This document shows positions 1 to 6,670 of a stretch of 14,289 nucleotides of DNA, in pieces. The stretch's first letter is position 1. Each line of letters begins with the position of its first letter. The DNA lies in contig DGSN01000078.1 of the NCBI GenBank assembly GCA_002393575.1, forward strand, positions 1 through 14,289, written 5' to 3'. The stretch is from Prevotellaceae bacterium UBA4361 (lineage in GTDB: Bacteria; Bacteroidota; Bacteroidia; Bacteroidales; Bacteroidaceae). The notes under the pieces were generated by a model. That model did no database searches, had not been told where the DNA came from, and was given only the letters and a program-made list of their open reading frames with translations. The position numbers were made by a program, and so were the translations under genes.

Positions 1-2
1 AT

Positions 3-557
3 TTACTTTTTCCTTTTTTTACGCCACCTAATAGCAAATCTCAAAATCACTATGGCAGCGATAATATAAAAGAAATATCTCACAATAAAAATAATAATAA
101 GCAGAAAAGTTTGATAACTATATTGCCCAACCTTTTCCATGAAAGAGGCGTTTTCGTCAATCTGATAGAGATGGTATCTTGGCAATATATATTCTTCATT
201 TCCTTCATATAGCCTGAGCGTATCTAATGACTCGTTTACAATAGTTGAGTCCGGATTTGATATTACATTTTTATATACTTCGTTATCCGAATCAGCCTTA
301 GTCCAAGTAATTATGATATAGGGATGTTTGTATTCATAGTGTCCGCATACATAATCGGTGAAACGGCCAACAAAATCAGTTGAAGAGATTTCTCCCTCTA
401 CCTGAGAGTTCGAATCGAACTCTATATAAATCCTTTCGCAAGCATTGTAATAGCCTTGATAACTCTTGCCTGTAAGGTTGTTATTATCGCAAGAGTATAA
501 AGACACAGCAACAAGGCAAAGGAACACCCACCAATATTTTATGACGAAATGTTTCAT
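3..557 (-). CDS. Putative lipoprotein with C-terminal membrane helix (hypothetical)
   Basis: 184-residue protein of unknown function, probably in the cell envelope. The open frame runs further upstream, but the ATG at 557 gives a clear lipoprotein signal peptide: basic start (MKHFVIK), hydrophobic core, then lipobox VSLYSC with Cys23 as the lipidation site followed by DNNN. Residues about 30-145 form a soluble, aromatic-rich domain that I do not recognise. Residues about 150-176 are a strong membrane segment (FLLIIIFIVR...IIAAIVIL), ended by a very basic tail (RWRKKRKK). The result would be a protein tethered at both ends with its middle in the periplasm. It lies 49 nt after the gene ending at 607 and is probably co-transcribed with it. 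The upstream extension overlaps that neighbour, so I rejected it. The stop is only 2 nt from the window edge, so downstream context is missing. Confidence 0.75.
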   Translation of the reverse strand: MKHFVIKYWWVFLCLVAVSLYSCDNNNLTGKSYQGYYNACERIYIEFDSNSQVEGEISSTDFVGRFTDYVCGHYEYKHPYIIITWTKADSDNEVYKNVISNPDSTIVNESLDTLRLYEGNEEYILPRYHLYQIDENASFMEKVGQYSYQTFLLIIIFIVRYFFYIIAAIVILRFAIRWRKKRKK

Positions 558-606
558 TATATATTTTGCTAAATTCCGATTTATCTGTGCCTCTGAAAAC
601 ATGAAT

Positions 607-1224
607 TTACCGCTTTCTACCACTAATCCATCTCTCAATATACTCATAATCATAACCTTTAGGACCACTAAAGAATATTCCAATGTGGTTTGCCTTGGAC
701 GATTCAATCTTTTCCAAAGCTTCGTTAAGATGACCGGAATGTATATCCATCATAAGTTCGTAAATGCGGTTCGTTCGCCCCGATGGACAAAAACTATCTG
801 GATTGGGATTTTCTCTGAGGAAATGAGCTATGTCTGCTTCCACAGTATTGAACGTGCTTTCCCATCGAGCGACCACATCATCTTCTGTGTAAACAGGAAT
901 TTTACCGGTTTCAAAGACTATGTACTCTTTTAAGTCCACATCCGGAACAGCAAAAGACCCATTACCTCTTAAACTTTTAGGTGCTTGTTTGTTTTCTGGC
1001 ATCTCAATGATATCCCACCATAAGTCATCAATAAAGTATGGCTTCACAGAAAGCTCAACCTGATCCAAGACCAAATGGCACAAACTGAAATAGTAGCCAG
1101 AATCTATTTTCCAGTTAAGGTAGTCGTTTTGCTTCCAACCAAAGCTCTTTGCCACTTGTTTCCTGCACTTATTTGAGACTTTCTCCAATGCATTACGTGC
1201 TCTTGATTCTTCTCGGGTCATCAT
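607..1224 (-). CDS. Hypothetical protein, DUF4304-like in appearance
   Basis: 205-residue soluble protein with no signal peptide or membrane segment. The middle, roughly residues 45-100, has a pattern of hydrophobic strands, a KPYFIDDLWWDI motif and N/P/S-L-R residues. This recalls small cytoplasmic families such as DUF4304 that often sit in immunity-gene clusters, but I cannot confirm membership by eye. The C-terminal half is helical and acidic (for example NEALEKIESSKANHIG). Two adjacent ATG codons could start it (1224 and 1221); I took the first. It has a good Bacteroidetes promoter about 60 nt upstream and is followed at 49 nt by a lipoprotein, so the two form a likely operon. Function unknown. 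Confidence 0.75.
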   Translation of the reverse strand: MMTREESRARNALEKVSNKCRKQVAKSFGWKQNDYLNWKIDSGYYFSLCHLVLDQVELSVKPYFIDDLWWDIIEMPENKQAPKSLRGNGSFAVPDVDLKEYIVFETGKIPVYTEDDVVARWESTFNTVEADIAHFLRENPNPDSFCPSGRTNRIYELMMDIHSGHLNEALEKIESSKANHIGIFFSGPKGYDYEYIERWISGRKR

Positions 1225-1284
1225 TATAAATTTAGGGGTTATCTATTTTGCTTTATCAAACAACAGTTATATTCCACAACGCTT

Positions 1285-1316
1285 CAAAAGTACTTCTTTC
1301 ATTTGTAATAGCCAAA
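1285..1316 (-). promoter_or_regulatory. Bacteroidetes-type promoter for the 1224-3 operon
   Basis: On the minus strand, TTTG (1316-1313), a 20-nt spacer and TACTTTTG (1292-1285) match the -33 TTTG / -7 TAnnTTTG consensus of Bacteroidetes housekeeping promoters. Transcription would begin near 1279, giving a leader of about 55 nt before the ATG at 1224. Confidence 0.6.
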
Positions 1317-1453
1317 ATTTTTTGAAGAAAAAGCGGTGAACACCAACTATTAGAAGAAAAGCAGACAAAGAAATCGTCATTTTACCTCTAAATGCCTCTT
1401 CGTTTGTCTTTCAATCTTTTGTCAAAGCCTAAAACACTTTCATATAAAATGAA

Positions 1454-2194
1454 TCATGAATTCGGCACCAATTTGTTGATGCACCAAGCGAAACCTTTGG
1501 CGGTGCGGCGAGCGCCATCTACGAAATGATTGCCCGTGTTCCATTCCAGCGTTGTGTGGTCGGGACCCAGTACTTGCCTCAGGTGTTCATGCTCCCAGCG
1601 GATGTTGTTGCCCACTTGGGCAAACGCCTTGTTGCTGGTATGCTCTTCGCTGTCGCCGAGGCTGAGATAGACGTAACGCGCATGGACGGCATGGGCATCG
1701 GAGAAATCGCACCAAGCGTTTATCCACAACGATGGTGACACGGCTGCCACAGCATCGAAGCACTCGGCTTTCGATGCAGCCCAACGCGAGAAAAGGCCGC
1801 CCAGGGAATAGCCGCCCAAAACGACTGGCAGATTGCCGAATCGCTCTTTCAAATGGGGAATCAGGCTGTCGGTGATATGGTCAAGCGTTTCGAAGGCGTG
1901 TTCGCCTACTGCCTGACGCTTCGATAGGGCAGGGTCGTGCCACGGGGTGAGTTCCTCTTCCCAGTCGCCAATGGCAAAGGCTGCCATGACGAATGATGTG
2001 CCGGTGAGTTTGCGAATCATTGCCACCTCGCTGTCGATGCTTTCATGCTCTTGTGCGCCGAGCGTTTGGATGAGTAACACTTTTGGCTCCTCGCCTTCGT
2101 TATACAACAGGCATTGACGTTGTCTTTTTCCGTCACGACTCGGCAATTCAATCAAGTTTGATTGCTTATAGAACTTATTCAAGGTGTGTTCCAT
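1454..2194 (-). CDS. Alpha/beta-hydrolase-fold serine esterase
   Basis: 246-residue cytoplasmic protein of the alpha/beta-hydrolase (putative esterase) superfamily. The nucleophile elbow GYSLGG lies at about residues 128-133 with Ser130. A likely catalytic acid is Asp181 in SLGDSEE and the catalytic His is 223 in GNHFVDG, so the Ser-Asp-His triad is complete and correctly ordered. The FAIGDWEEELTPWHDPAL stretch (about 73-90) resembles the DWNxDLSPW segment of a poorly characterised esterase group in Firmicutes and Bacteroidetes. Substrate unknown. A GTG at 2209 could extend it by five residues, but ATG 2194 is preferred. It is divergent from the NTF2-like gene across about 310 nt. Proximity to the oxidoreductase cluster hints at a shared role, but only through position. 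Confidence 0.85.
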   Translation of the reverse strand: MEHTLNKFYKQSNLIELPSRDGKRQRQCLLYNEGEEPKVLLIQTLGAQEHESIDSEVAMIRKLTGTSFVMAAFAIGDWEEELTPWHDPALSKRQAVGEHAFETLDHITDSLIPHLKERFGNLPVVLGGYSLGGLFSRWAASKAECFDAVAAVSPSLWINAWCDFSDAHAVHARYVYLSLGDSEEHTSNKAFAQVGNNIRWEHEHLRQVLGPDHTTLEWNTGNHFVDGARRTAKGFAWCINKLVPNS

Positions 2195-2388
2195 TTTAGC
2201 GCTTTTCACTTTCAGCAGCGAAGTTAGGCAAAAGTTTTGAGAATGTCATCATTGAGAGACGACTTTTATTCATGGTTTTTCGAGATGAACAATGTGGAAG
2301 AGGTTTTGGGCGAAAAAGGAAAAGTTTTCATGGTTTGGATGAAGGAGTGTCTTTCTGTCGCATTTGGGTAACTGAGGATGCGCTTTTC

Positions 2389-2427
2389 ATGTTTGGACAA
2401 AATAGTCAGATATGTTGGACTGAATAG
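2389..2427 (+). promoter_or_regulatory. Candidate AraC-type operator (direct repeat)
   Basis: Two copies of ATGTT(T)GGAC-N3-ATAG start at 2389 and 2412, 23 nt apart, so they fall on nearly the same helix face. The second copy ends 25 nt before the -7 element at 2453. Direct repeats of this spacing just upstream of the core promoter are typical of AraC-family activator sites. That the AraC-type protein encoded at 3168 binds here is an inference. Confidence 0.35.
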
Positions 2428-2452
2428 AAAAGTCTGTTTGCCTGAATCGTCA

Positions 2453-2460
2453 TAACTTTG
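2453..2460 (+). promoter_or_regulatory. -7 promoter element for NTF2-like gene
   Basis: TAACTTTG matches TAnnTTTG and lies 44 nt before the ATG at 2505. No TTTG is found at the expected -33 distance, which would suit an activator-dependent promoter given the direct repeats just upstream. Confidence 0.45.
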
Positions 2461-2504
2461 CATCCGAATTCACATATCGTTTCATTTTAAAACACAAAAG
2501 TAAT

Positions 2505-2888
2505 ATGAGAAGTAAGATTGAAGACTACAATGCAGTGGTGGAAGCTGCAAAGAAGTTTACTCATAGTGTTGCCGAGGGCAACAGCAAGTATGCAAAGGAG
2601 TTGTTCACTGAAGATGCTTGTCTTTTTGGTTTCCTGAACGGCAAGCTGGAGCGTGGCAGCATCGAGCAGTTCTATCACAATGTTGACACCGTAGGTGCTG
2701 GCGACGAGTTTAAAACGCGCATCGACGTGCTGGAGTTGGAAGAGACGTTGGCTGTAGTACGTGTGTTGGAAGAAGGTTGGGGTGGCTCAATCGACTTCAC
2801 GGACGTTCTGCTCCTGCTGAAGATTGATGGACAGTGGAAATGTGTGGCAAAGGCATACAATCAGAACTCTAATACAATCCAGAAGTAA
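2505..2888 (+). CDS. NTF2-like / putative lumazine-binding family protein
   Basis: 127-residue small cytoplasmic protein with the look of the NTF2/SnoaL-like fold, closest to the Bacteroidetes putative lumazine-binding group. An N-terminal helix (about 5-30, AVVEAAKKFTHSVAEGN) is followed by the family's D/A strand (LFTEDACLFGFLNGKL, 34-49). A helix (SIEQFYHNVDTVG) and a sheet then end in SIDFTDVLLLLKIDGQWKCVAK, the characteristic last strands where a ligand pocket forms. Members bind or isomerise small molecules, and many have no known function. It lies 279 nt upstream of the AraC-type gene on the same strand, but a large palindromic repeat and a separate -7 element intervene, so the two are probably transcribed separately. 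Its promoter has AraC-site-like repeats, which suggests it is a target of that regulator. Confidence 0.8.
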   Translation: MRSKIEDYNAVVEAAKKFTHSVAEGNSKYAKELFTEDACLFGFLNGKLERGSIEQFYHNVDTVGAGDEFKTRIDVLELEETLAVVRVLEEGWGGSIDFTDVLLLLKIDGQWKCVAKAYNQNSNTIQK

Positions 2889-2900
2889 GCTAAAAAAAGA

Positions 2901-3076
2901 GACCCACCCCAACCCAAGACCCTCCTCAACCCTTAAGACCCACCCCAACCCTCCCTGTGAGGGAGGGAGAAGAGACCCCTCCAACTCCCCTGTGAGGGGA
3001 GAGAAATAACCATCCAAGTGACTACTCCCTCCCTCACAGGGAGGGTAGGGGTGGGTCTTGAGGGTTGGGTTGGGTC
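2901..3076. repeat. Compound GC-rich palindromic repeat, copy 1
   Basis: A large inverted repeat has arms at 2928-2968 and 3026-3066 (41 nt each, 39 matching). Each arm carries a small hairpin with 7-bp stem CCCTCCC/GGGAGGG and a TGTGA or TCACA loop (2949-2967, 3027-3045). A third hairpin, CTCCCC-TGTGA-GGGGAG, is at 2985-3001, followed by the linker GAGAAATAACCATCCA (3001-3016). The word GACCCACCCCAACCC occurs at 2901 and 2937, and near-identical reverse complements occur at 3043 and 3062. It follows the NTF2-like stop by 12 nt and may also work as that gene's terminator. Confidence 0.8.
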
Positions 3077-3122
3077 TTGAGTGTTTCTTAAACTTTAACC
3101 TCTATATTTCGCTGTTTTTTTA

Positions 3123-3130
3123 TACTTTTG
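3123..3130 (+). promoter_or_regulatory. -7 promoter element for the AraC-type gene
   Basis: TACTTTTG matches TAnnTTTG and is 37 nt before the ATG at 3168, placing a start near 3137. No clear TTTG occurs at the -33 position. Its position after the palindromic repeat suggests the regulator is transcribed independently of the NTF2-like gene. Confidence 0.45.
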
Positions 3131-3167
3131 CAGACGATTTCTCAAAACAGGAAATCAGATTGTTGAT

Positions 3168-4028
3168 ATGGCAAAGATAACAAAGTTCCCTTCTGCATTG
3201 ATTAGTGGCGATTGTACGACATCGTCTCTCAGGCTCGATGGTGGCAGTATCATTGACCAATGCATTGTGACTGCTGGCGAATGTGGCACGTTCTTCCTCG
3301 AACAGCATCTACTCTATGTGGTGCTGGGCGGAAGCGTGAAGCTGACGTGTGGTCGCCAGTCGTGGACGGTTGGCAAGAACCAGATGATTCTGGTGCGCAA
3401 GGCTCATAGTGTCAGCTACGAGAAGAAGGGCTCGCCTGAGACGGGGCTTTTCGAGAGCCAGTTGTTTGCTATCAACGACGAGCTTTTGAAGGAGTTTCTC
3501 ACTACGCAGCAAATCAACGTACCGCCAATGACCGAGGAGCTTTGTGCACAGGTCTCACCCATGAGCGACAGGCTTGTGGCTTATTGCTGGTCGTTGGCTC
3601 CTTATTTTAACGACCCATCGAGTGTGAACCCTGGACTATTGCGCTTGAAGGTGATGGAACTGCTATTCAACGTGATGGACTGTTCGAAGAACATCTTCCG
3701 CCAGATGCTTCAGTTACGTCAGCCTGTCAAGGTGGATGTTCACCGCGTTGTGGAGGAGAACTACACTTCGCCCATATCACTTGAGGAACTGGCTTACCTC
3801 TCGGGGCGTTCGCTTTCGAGTTTCAAGCGCGACTTCCAGAGCATCTATGGTGTGACTCCTGCTAAGTGGATTCGGGAGAAGCGATTGTCGAAAGCAAGAC
3901 AGATGCTCCAATCTTCACAGATGTCCGTTGCGGATGTGGCTTACAGTCTTGGTTTCGAGAACCCAACTCATTTCAGCCGTATCTTTAAGCAACAATTTGG
4001 TGTGCCACCATCGCAAATTTGTGTTTAA
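3168..4028 (+). CDS. AraC-family transcriptional regulator
   Basis: 286-residue DNA-binding regulator. Residues about 40-90 form a cupin-like sensor domain (LLYVVLGGSVKLTCG, then NQMILVRKAHSVSYE). Residues about 187-286 form the AraC DNA-binding domain with two helix-turn-helix units: ISLEELAYLSGRSLSSFKRD (203-222) and SVADVAYSLGFENPTHFSRI (253-272), followed by the signature FKQQFGVPPS. Length and domain order are normal for the family and nothing is missing. The ATG at 3168 follows a -7 element by 37 nt. It is convergent with the oxidoreductase genes across a shared terminator. By analogy with E. coli YqhC, which activates yqhD and dkgA in response to reactive aldehydes, it probably senses a small carbonyl compound or related stress and activates neighbouring genes. 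That role is inference. Confidence 0.92.
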   Translation: MAKITKFPSALISGDCTTSSLRLDGGSIIDQCIVTAGECGTFFLEQHLLYVVLGGSVKLTCGRQSWTVGKNQMILVRKAHSVSYEKKGSPETGLFESQLFAINDELLKEFLTTQQINVPPMTEELCAQVSPMSDRLVAYCWSLAPYFNDPSSVNPGLLRLKVMELLFNVMDCSKNIFRQMLQLRQPVKVDVHRVVEENYTSPISLEELAYLSGRSLSSFKRDFQSIYGVTPAKWIREKRLSKARQMLQSSQMSVADVAYSLGFENPTHFSRIFKQQFGVPPSQICV

Positions 4029-4030
4029 TA

Positions 4031-4080
4031 GACTCACCCCAACCCTCTCTCACAGGGAGGGTTGGGGTGGGTCTATTTTT
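4031..4080. terminator. Palindromic repeat copy 2 acting as terminator
   Basis: 19-nt arms (4031-4049 and 4055-4073, 17 of 19 matching) around a TCACA loop are followed by TATTTTT. It begins 2 nt after the AraC-type stop and ends about 20 nt from the convergent aldo/keto reductase stop, an ideal place for an intrinsic terminator. It shares GGGTTGGGGTGGGTC (4059-4073) with the repeats at 2901-3076 and, with one change, at 6757-6771. Confidence 0.75.
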
Positions 4081-4092
4081 CACTTCTTATTG

Positions 4093-5019
4093 TTAGTCTG
4101 TTGGATTAAACTGTGAGAACCACTTCACTTGGTCTTCATACGACATGTTGAAGTAGCGTTTCTCCTTGTTCAACTGGTGTATGCGCTCCATTTCGTGGTT
4201 AGAGAGGGCGAAGTCGAATGTTTCGATATTTTCGTGGATGTAGTCTGGGTTTGAGGCACCAGGGATGACTGAGAATCCCATCTGCATGTGCCAGCGGATG
4301 ATGATTTGTGCGGGACTCTTGCCATGAGCCTTGGCTATCTCGTTGATGACAGGGTCGCGCAGGATTTCGCCCTTCGAGTCGCGTCCGCCGAGAGGGAACC
4401 AGCATTCTATCTGGATGTTGTGTTTAGCTGCCATTTTCTGCCAGTGCTCGCGCTGTGCGTAGGGGTGGCACTCTATCTGGACTATCTGTGGCACGATGCG
4501 GCAGTTCTCTACGATGGAGTTCCAGATGCTGTCGTTCACGTCGAAGTTGGAGATGCCGATGGCGCGAACCTTGCCGCTCTCCAATGCCTGTTCCATTTCC
4601 TTCCAACCTCCAACGAAATCGCCAACGGGCTGATGGAAATACACAAGGTCGATGTAGTCCACTCCCAAGCGTCCGCACATGCGGTCGATTGCTTTCAGTG
4701 TCTTGCCCTCACCGTATTCGTTGGGCCACAGTTTGCTCGTAATCCAGATCTCCGAGCGGTCAATACCGCTGTCCTTCACGGCGCGTCCCACGCTGCGCTC
4801 ATTGCGATAGGCGTGTGCCGTGTCGATGTGTCGGTAACCGCAGTTCAAGGCGGTCATCACTGAGTTGTAGGTCTCTTCTCCGTCGGGGATGCTATACACT
4901 CCGAGTCCGAATTGTGGCATCTGTACGCCGTTGTTGAGCGTGAGATAGGTCTGTTTCACTTGTCCGTTCATAACCATTGCTGTCATCAATGCGATGAAGC
5001 TAAATATAAGCTTTTTCAT
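4093..5019 (-). CDS. Aldo/keto reductase 1, predicted exported
   Basis: 308-residue aldo/keto reductase of the DkgA-like (AKR5-type) group. The catalytic tetrad is intact: Asp66 and Tyr71 (IDTAHAY), Lys96 (SKLW) and His129 (YFHQPVG). The N-terminus (MKKLIFSFIALMTAMVMNGQ) looks like a Sec signal peptide with no lipobox Cys or twin Arg, so the protein would be periplasmic. This is unexpected for a nicotinamide-dependent enzyme. The cofactor segment normally reading IPKSxxxxR reads VIPGASNPDY (251-260): the Lys and Arg that hold the NADP 2'-phosphate are Gly and Tyr. The enzyme may use another cofactor or have lost reductase activity. It is last in the minus-strand cluster, 191 nt after SDR 1 across a repeat-rich spacer, so transcription may or may not be continuous. 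The cytosolic AKR at 7763-8611 lacks these oddities. Confidence 0.88.
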   Translation of the reverse strand: MKKLIFSFIALMTAMVMNGQVKQTYLTLNNGVQMPQFGLGVYSIPDGEETYNSVMTALNCGYRHIDTAHAYRNERSVGRAVKDSGIDRSEIWITSKLWPNEYGEGKTLKAIDRMCGRLGVDYIDLVYFHQPVGDFVGGWKEMEQALESGKVRAIGISNFDVNDSIWNSIVENCRIVPQIVQIECHPYAQREHWQKMAAKHNIQIECWFPLGGRDSKGEILRDPVINEIAKAHGKSPAQIIIRWHMQMGFSVIPGASNPDYIHENIETFDFALSNHEMERIHQLNKEKRYFNMSYEDQVKWFSQFNPTD

Positions 5020-5035
5020 TGTTGACTTTGTGAGT

Positions 5036-5207
5036 TTGTAAGTTTGTGAGTTGAACGTGAAGAGTTAAACGTGAAGCGTGAAGAGAAGTACAAAGAACAA
5101 AGGACAAGGAACAACGTAGTAATAGAAAATCCTTTAAATCCTTGATTGTTCTTGGTAAATTGTACTTTGTACATAATTAAGGTTCCTCATTCTTCATTCT
5201 TCATTCT
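5036..5207. repeat. Patchwork of short degenerate repeats in spacer
   Basis: The 191-nt gap between SDR 1 and AKR 1 is built mostly from short words: GTTTGTAAGTTTGTGAGTT, then GAACGTGAAGAGTT/AAACGTGAAGCGTGAAGAG (5053-5085), CAAAGAACAAAGGACAAGG (5091-5109), the palindrome TGTAC-TTT-GTACA (5161-5173) and nearly three tandem copies of CATTCTT (5188-5207). AATCCTTTAAATCC (5128-5141) recurs in reverse orientation at 6652-6665. No gene or clear promoter was found. Confidence 0.6.
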
Positions 5208-5210
5208 CTT

Positions 5211-6056
5211 TTATCCTAATTGATATTCTCCCGTGCGGATGGCAGCGATGACACCACCGTCGATGAGCAGGTCGGTACCAGTAATGAACTTGGCATGTTC
5301 ACCGAGAAGGAAGGCTGCTGCTTCGGCAATCTCGTCGCTGGTGCCTGTGCGCTGGGCGGCTGAGGCATCAATCATGCGCTGGTAGCCCTCGCCGTTGGCA
5401 TTGAACTCATCGTATGCCAGCGGAGTGACGATGACTCCCGGAGAGATGGTGTTGATACGGGCACGACGCTTGCGCCATGAGGTGGCAGCAGCACGCTGTG
5501 CCTGCAAGTGGTTCATACGCTTGGCAATCATGTAGGCAAAGCCACTGTTCTGCATGGCAACTTCCTGAATGAACTTCACGTTCTTCAGTTCCTCTGTAGG
5601 GGTGTTGACCAGTTGCAGTTCGATGTCGTTGGGGATGGGATACATATAGGCTGCCTGACTGGAGATGATGAGTCCTGCGCCTCCTTCTGCCATCACTTCA
5701 CCAAAGGCATCAACGGCATAGCCTGTGCCCAGCATGTCGAGGTCAACGATATGTTCAGGATTGGCTTGATTGGGCGATGCTCCTGCTGTGTCGATGAAGT
5801 ACATCACAGGGCCCAGTTCGGCTGCCTTTCTTGCAAATGCTTCTACGCTGTCCTTCTGTAATGCGTTCACTTGGATGGTCTCTACGTCGTAACCACAGCG
5901 GCGGAAATCTTCGCTGACGCGCTCCAATGCCTTCTCGCTGATGTCGCCCAGCAGGATTTTCTTGCCAGCACCGATGCGGCGCACAATGGCGGTTCCCATA
6001 CTACCGGCACCTAACAGTGCCACTACTTGTTTCTTCTCGTTTCTGTCGAATACCAT
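5211..6056 (-). CDS. SDR-family oxidoreductase 1
   Basis: 281-residue short-chain dehydrogenase/reductase. The Rossmann glycine motif is GAGSMG (residues 16-21), which is GxGxxG rather than the classical TGxxxGxG. Asp38 at the end of the second strand favours NAD(H). Catalytic residues appear as Ser132/133 (IISSQ) and the YxxxK pair Tyr175-Lys179 (AYMIAK). The ISPGVIVTPLA segment (204-214) and C-terminal FITGTDLLIDGG (257-268) are typical of the classical family. Substrate unknown, presumably a small alcohol/ketone or sugar derivative. The ATG at 6056 is 14 nt after acyltransferase A, indicating co-transcription. It is clearly paralogous to SDR 2 (6912-7748): the same atypical glycine motif, IISSQ, ISPG and IDGG elements occur in the same order. 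Confidence 0.9.
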   Translation of the reverse strand: MVFDRNEKKQVVALLGAGSMGTAIVRRIGAGKKILLGDISEKALERVSEDFRRCGYDVETIQVNALQKDSVEAFARKAAELGPVMYFIDTAGASPNQANPEHIVDLDMLGTGYAVDAFGEVMAEGGAGLIISSQAAYMYPIPNDIELQLVNTPTEELKNVKFIQEVAMQNSGFAYMIAKRMNHLQAQRAAATSWRKRRARINTISPGVIVTPLAYDEFNANGEGYQRMIDASAAQRTGTSDEIAEAAAFLLGEHAKFITGTDLLIDGGVIAAIRTGEYQLG

Positions 6057-6070
6057 AGTCTTTCCTATTA

Positions 6071-6619
6071 TTAGATGTTCTTCAAGAATTTTGCAGGATT
6101 ACCGCCTACGATTGTATTAGGGGCTACATCTTTGGTAACCACGGCACCAGCTGCCACAACTGCATTCTCGCCAATGGTTACGCCTGGCAGGATGATGGCT
6201 CCCACGCCAATCCACGCATTGCGGCAGATATGGACTGGTTTGCAGCGTAGCACCATACGGTTCTCGAAGTCGTGGTTGTCGGTGACGATACGCACGTTGG
6301 GACCAATCATCACACCGTCGTCGATGGTGATGCCACCTGCCGCCATGCAGGTCAGCGAATGGTTCACGAACACACCTTTGCCTATCTTCATCTGACAAGC
6401 GAAGTCAATCTGAACAGGCGGCATCAGATAGCTCGTCTGGTCGAGATTACCGCCAAAGAGTTGTTCTTCCAATGGACGAATCTGCTCAGGCAGTGGAGCC
6501 GTGGTGTTAATCTTGAAACAAATGTTGGCGCAGTCGGTCATGTGCTTGATGGCCTCTGCATACTCGGGTGTTGCCATATCGACATCAGCCCCTGATTTTA
6601 ATTGCTCGAAGATGTTCAT
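6071..6619 (-). CDS. Left-handed beta-helix O-acyltransferase A
   Basis: 182-residue hexapeptide-repeat acyltransferase, related to maltose/galactoside O-acetyltransferases that move acetyl from acetyl-CoA to a sugar or similar hydroxyl. The N-terminal helical cap (1-60) precedes hexapeptide coils from about 75 onward (for example ITIDDGVMIGPNVRI, WIGVGAIILPGVTIGENAVV). Catalytic His116 lies in TDNHDF, the usual position. The C-terminal VVGGNPAKFLK is the family hallmark. It opens the second transcription unit: a -7-like element at 6785-6792 lies upstream, but the compound palindromic repeat copy 3 lies between it and the start codon. SDR 1 follows at 14 nt. Paralogue of acyltransferase B at 8635. 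Acceptor substrate unknown. Confidence 0.9.
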   Translation of the reverse strand: MNIFEQLKSGADVDMATPEYAEAIKHMTDCANICFKINTTAPLPEQIRPLEEQLFGGNLDQTSYLMPPVQIDFACQMKIGKGVFVNHSLTCMAAGGITIDDGVMIGPNVRIVTDNHDFENRMVLRCKPVHICRNAWIGVGAIILPGVTIGENAVVAAGAVVTKDVAPNTIVGGNPAKFLKNI

Positions 6620-6670
6620 GATTTAAGTTTTAAGTTGATGTTTTTTTTCAGGGATTTAAAGGATTTAGAA

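Larger units (their letters stand above)
2195..2504. other. Divergent intergenic region with direct repeats
   Basis: 310-nt gap between the divergent esterase and NTF2-like genes. It holds a plus-strand -7 element (2453-2460). Related words TTCATGGTTT (2270-2279), TTTTCATGGTTTGGA (2325-2339) and TTTTCATGTTTGGAC (2384-2398) occur at about 58-59 nt intervals, plus a shorter ATGTTGGAC copy at 2412-2420. No credible gene was found; a 65-codon minus-strand open frame at 2266-2463 has no recognisable protein character. Confidence 0.5.

Noticed and set aside
558..707. N-terminal extension of the lipoprotein frame by 50 codons
   Set aside because: It overlaps the upstream gene and would bury the lipoprotein signal peptide.
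466..933. 155-codon plus-strand open frame across the first two genes
   Set aside because: Antisense to two better-supported co-directional genes with promoter and lipobox evidence.
2266..2463. 65-codon minus-strand open frame in the esterase/NTF2 gap
   Set aside because: No homology-like pattern; overlaps repeats and the putative promoter region.
2495..2502. Minus-strand TACTTTTG as an esterase promoter
   Set aside because: No -33 partner, touches the NTF2-like start codon, and would give a leader of nearly 300 nt; probably chance.
2901..3076. CRISPR-like array in the repeat-rich gap
   Set aside because: Repeats are palindromic, GC-rich and unevenly spaced, with no regular spacers and no cas genes nearby.
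4288..4863. 191-codon open frame antisense to AKR 1
   Set aside because: Lies wholly within a clear aldo/keto reductase and has no recognisable protein character.
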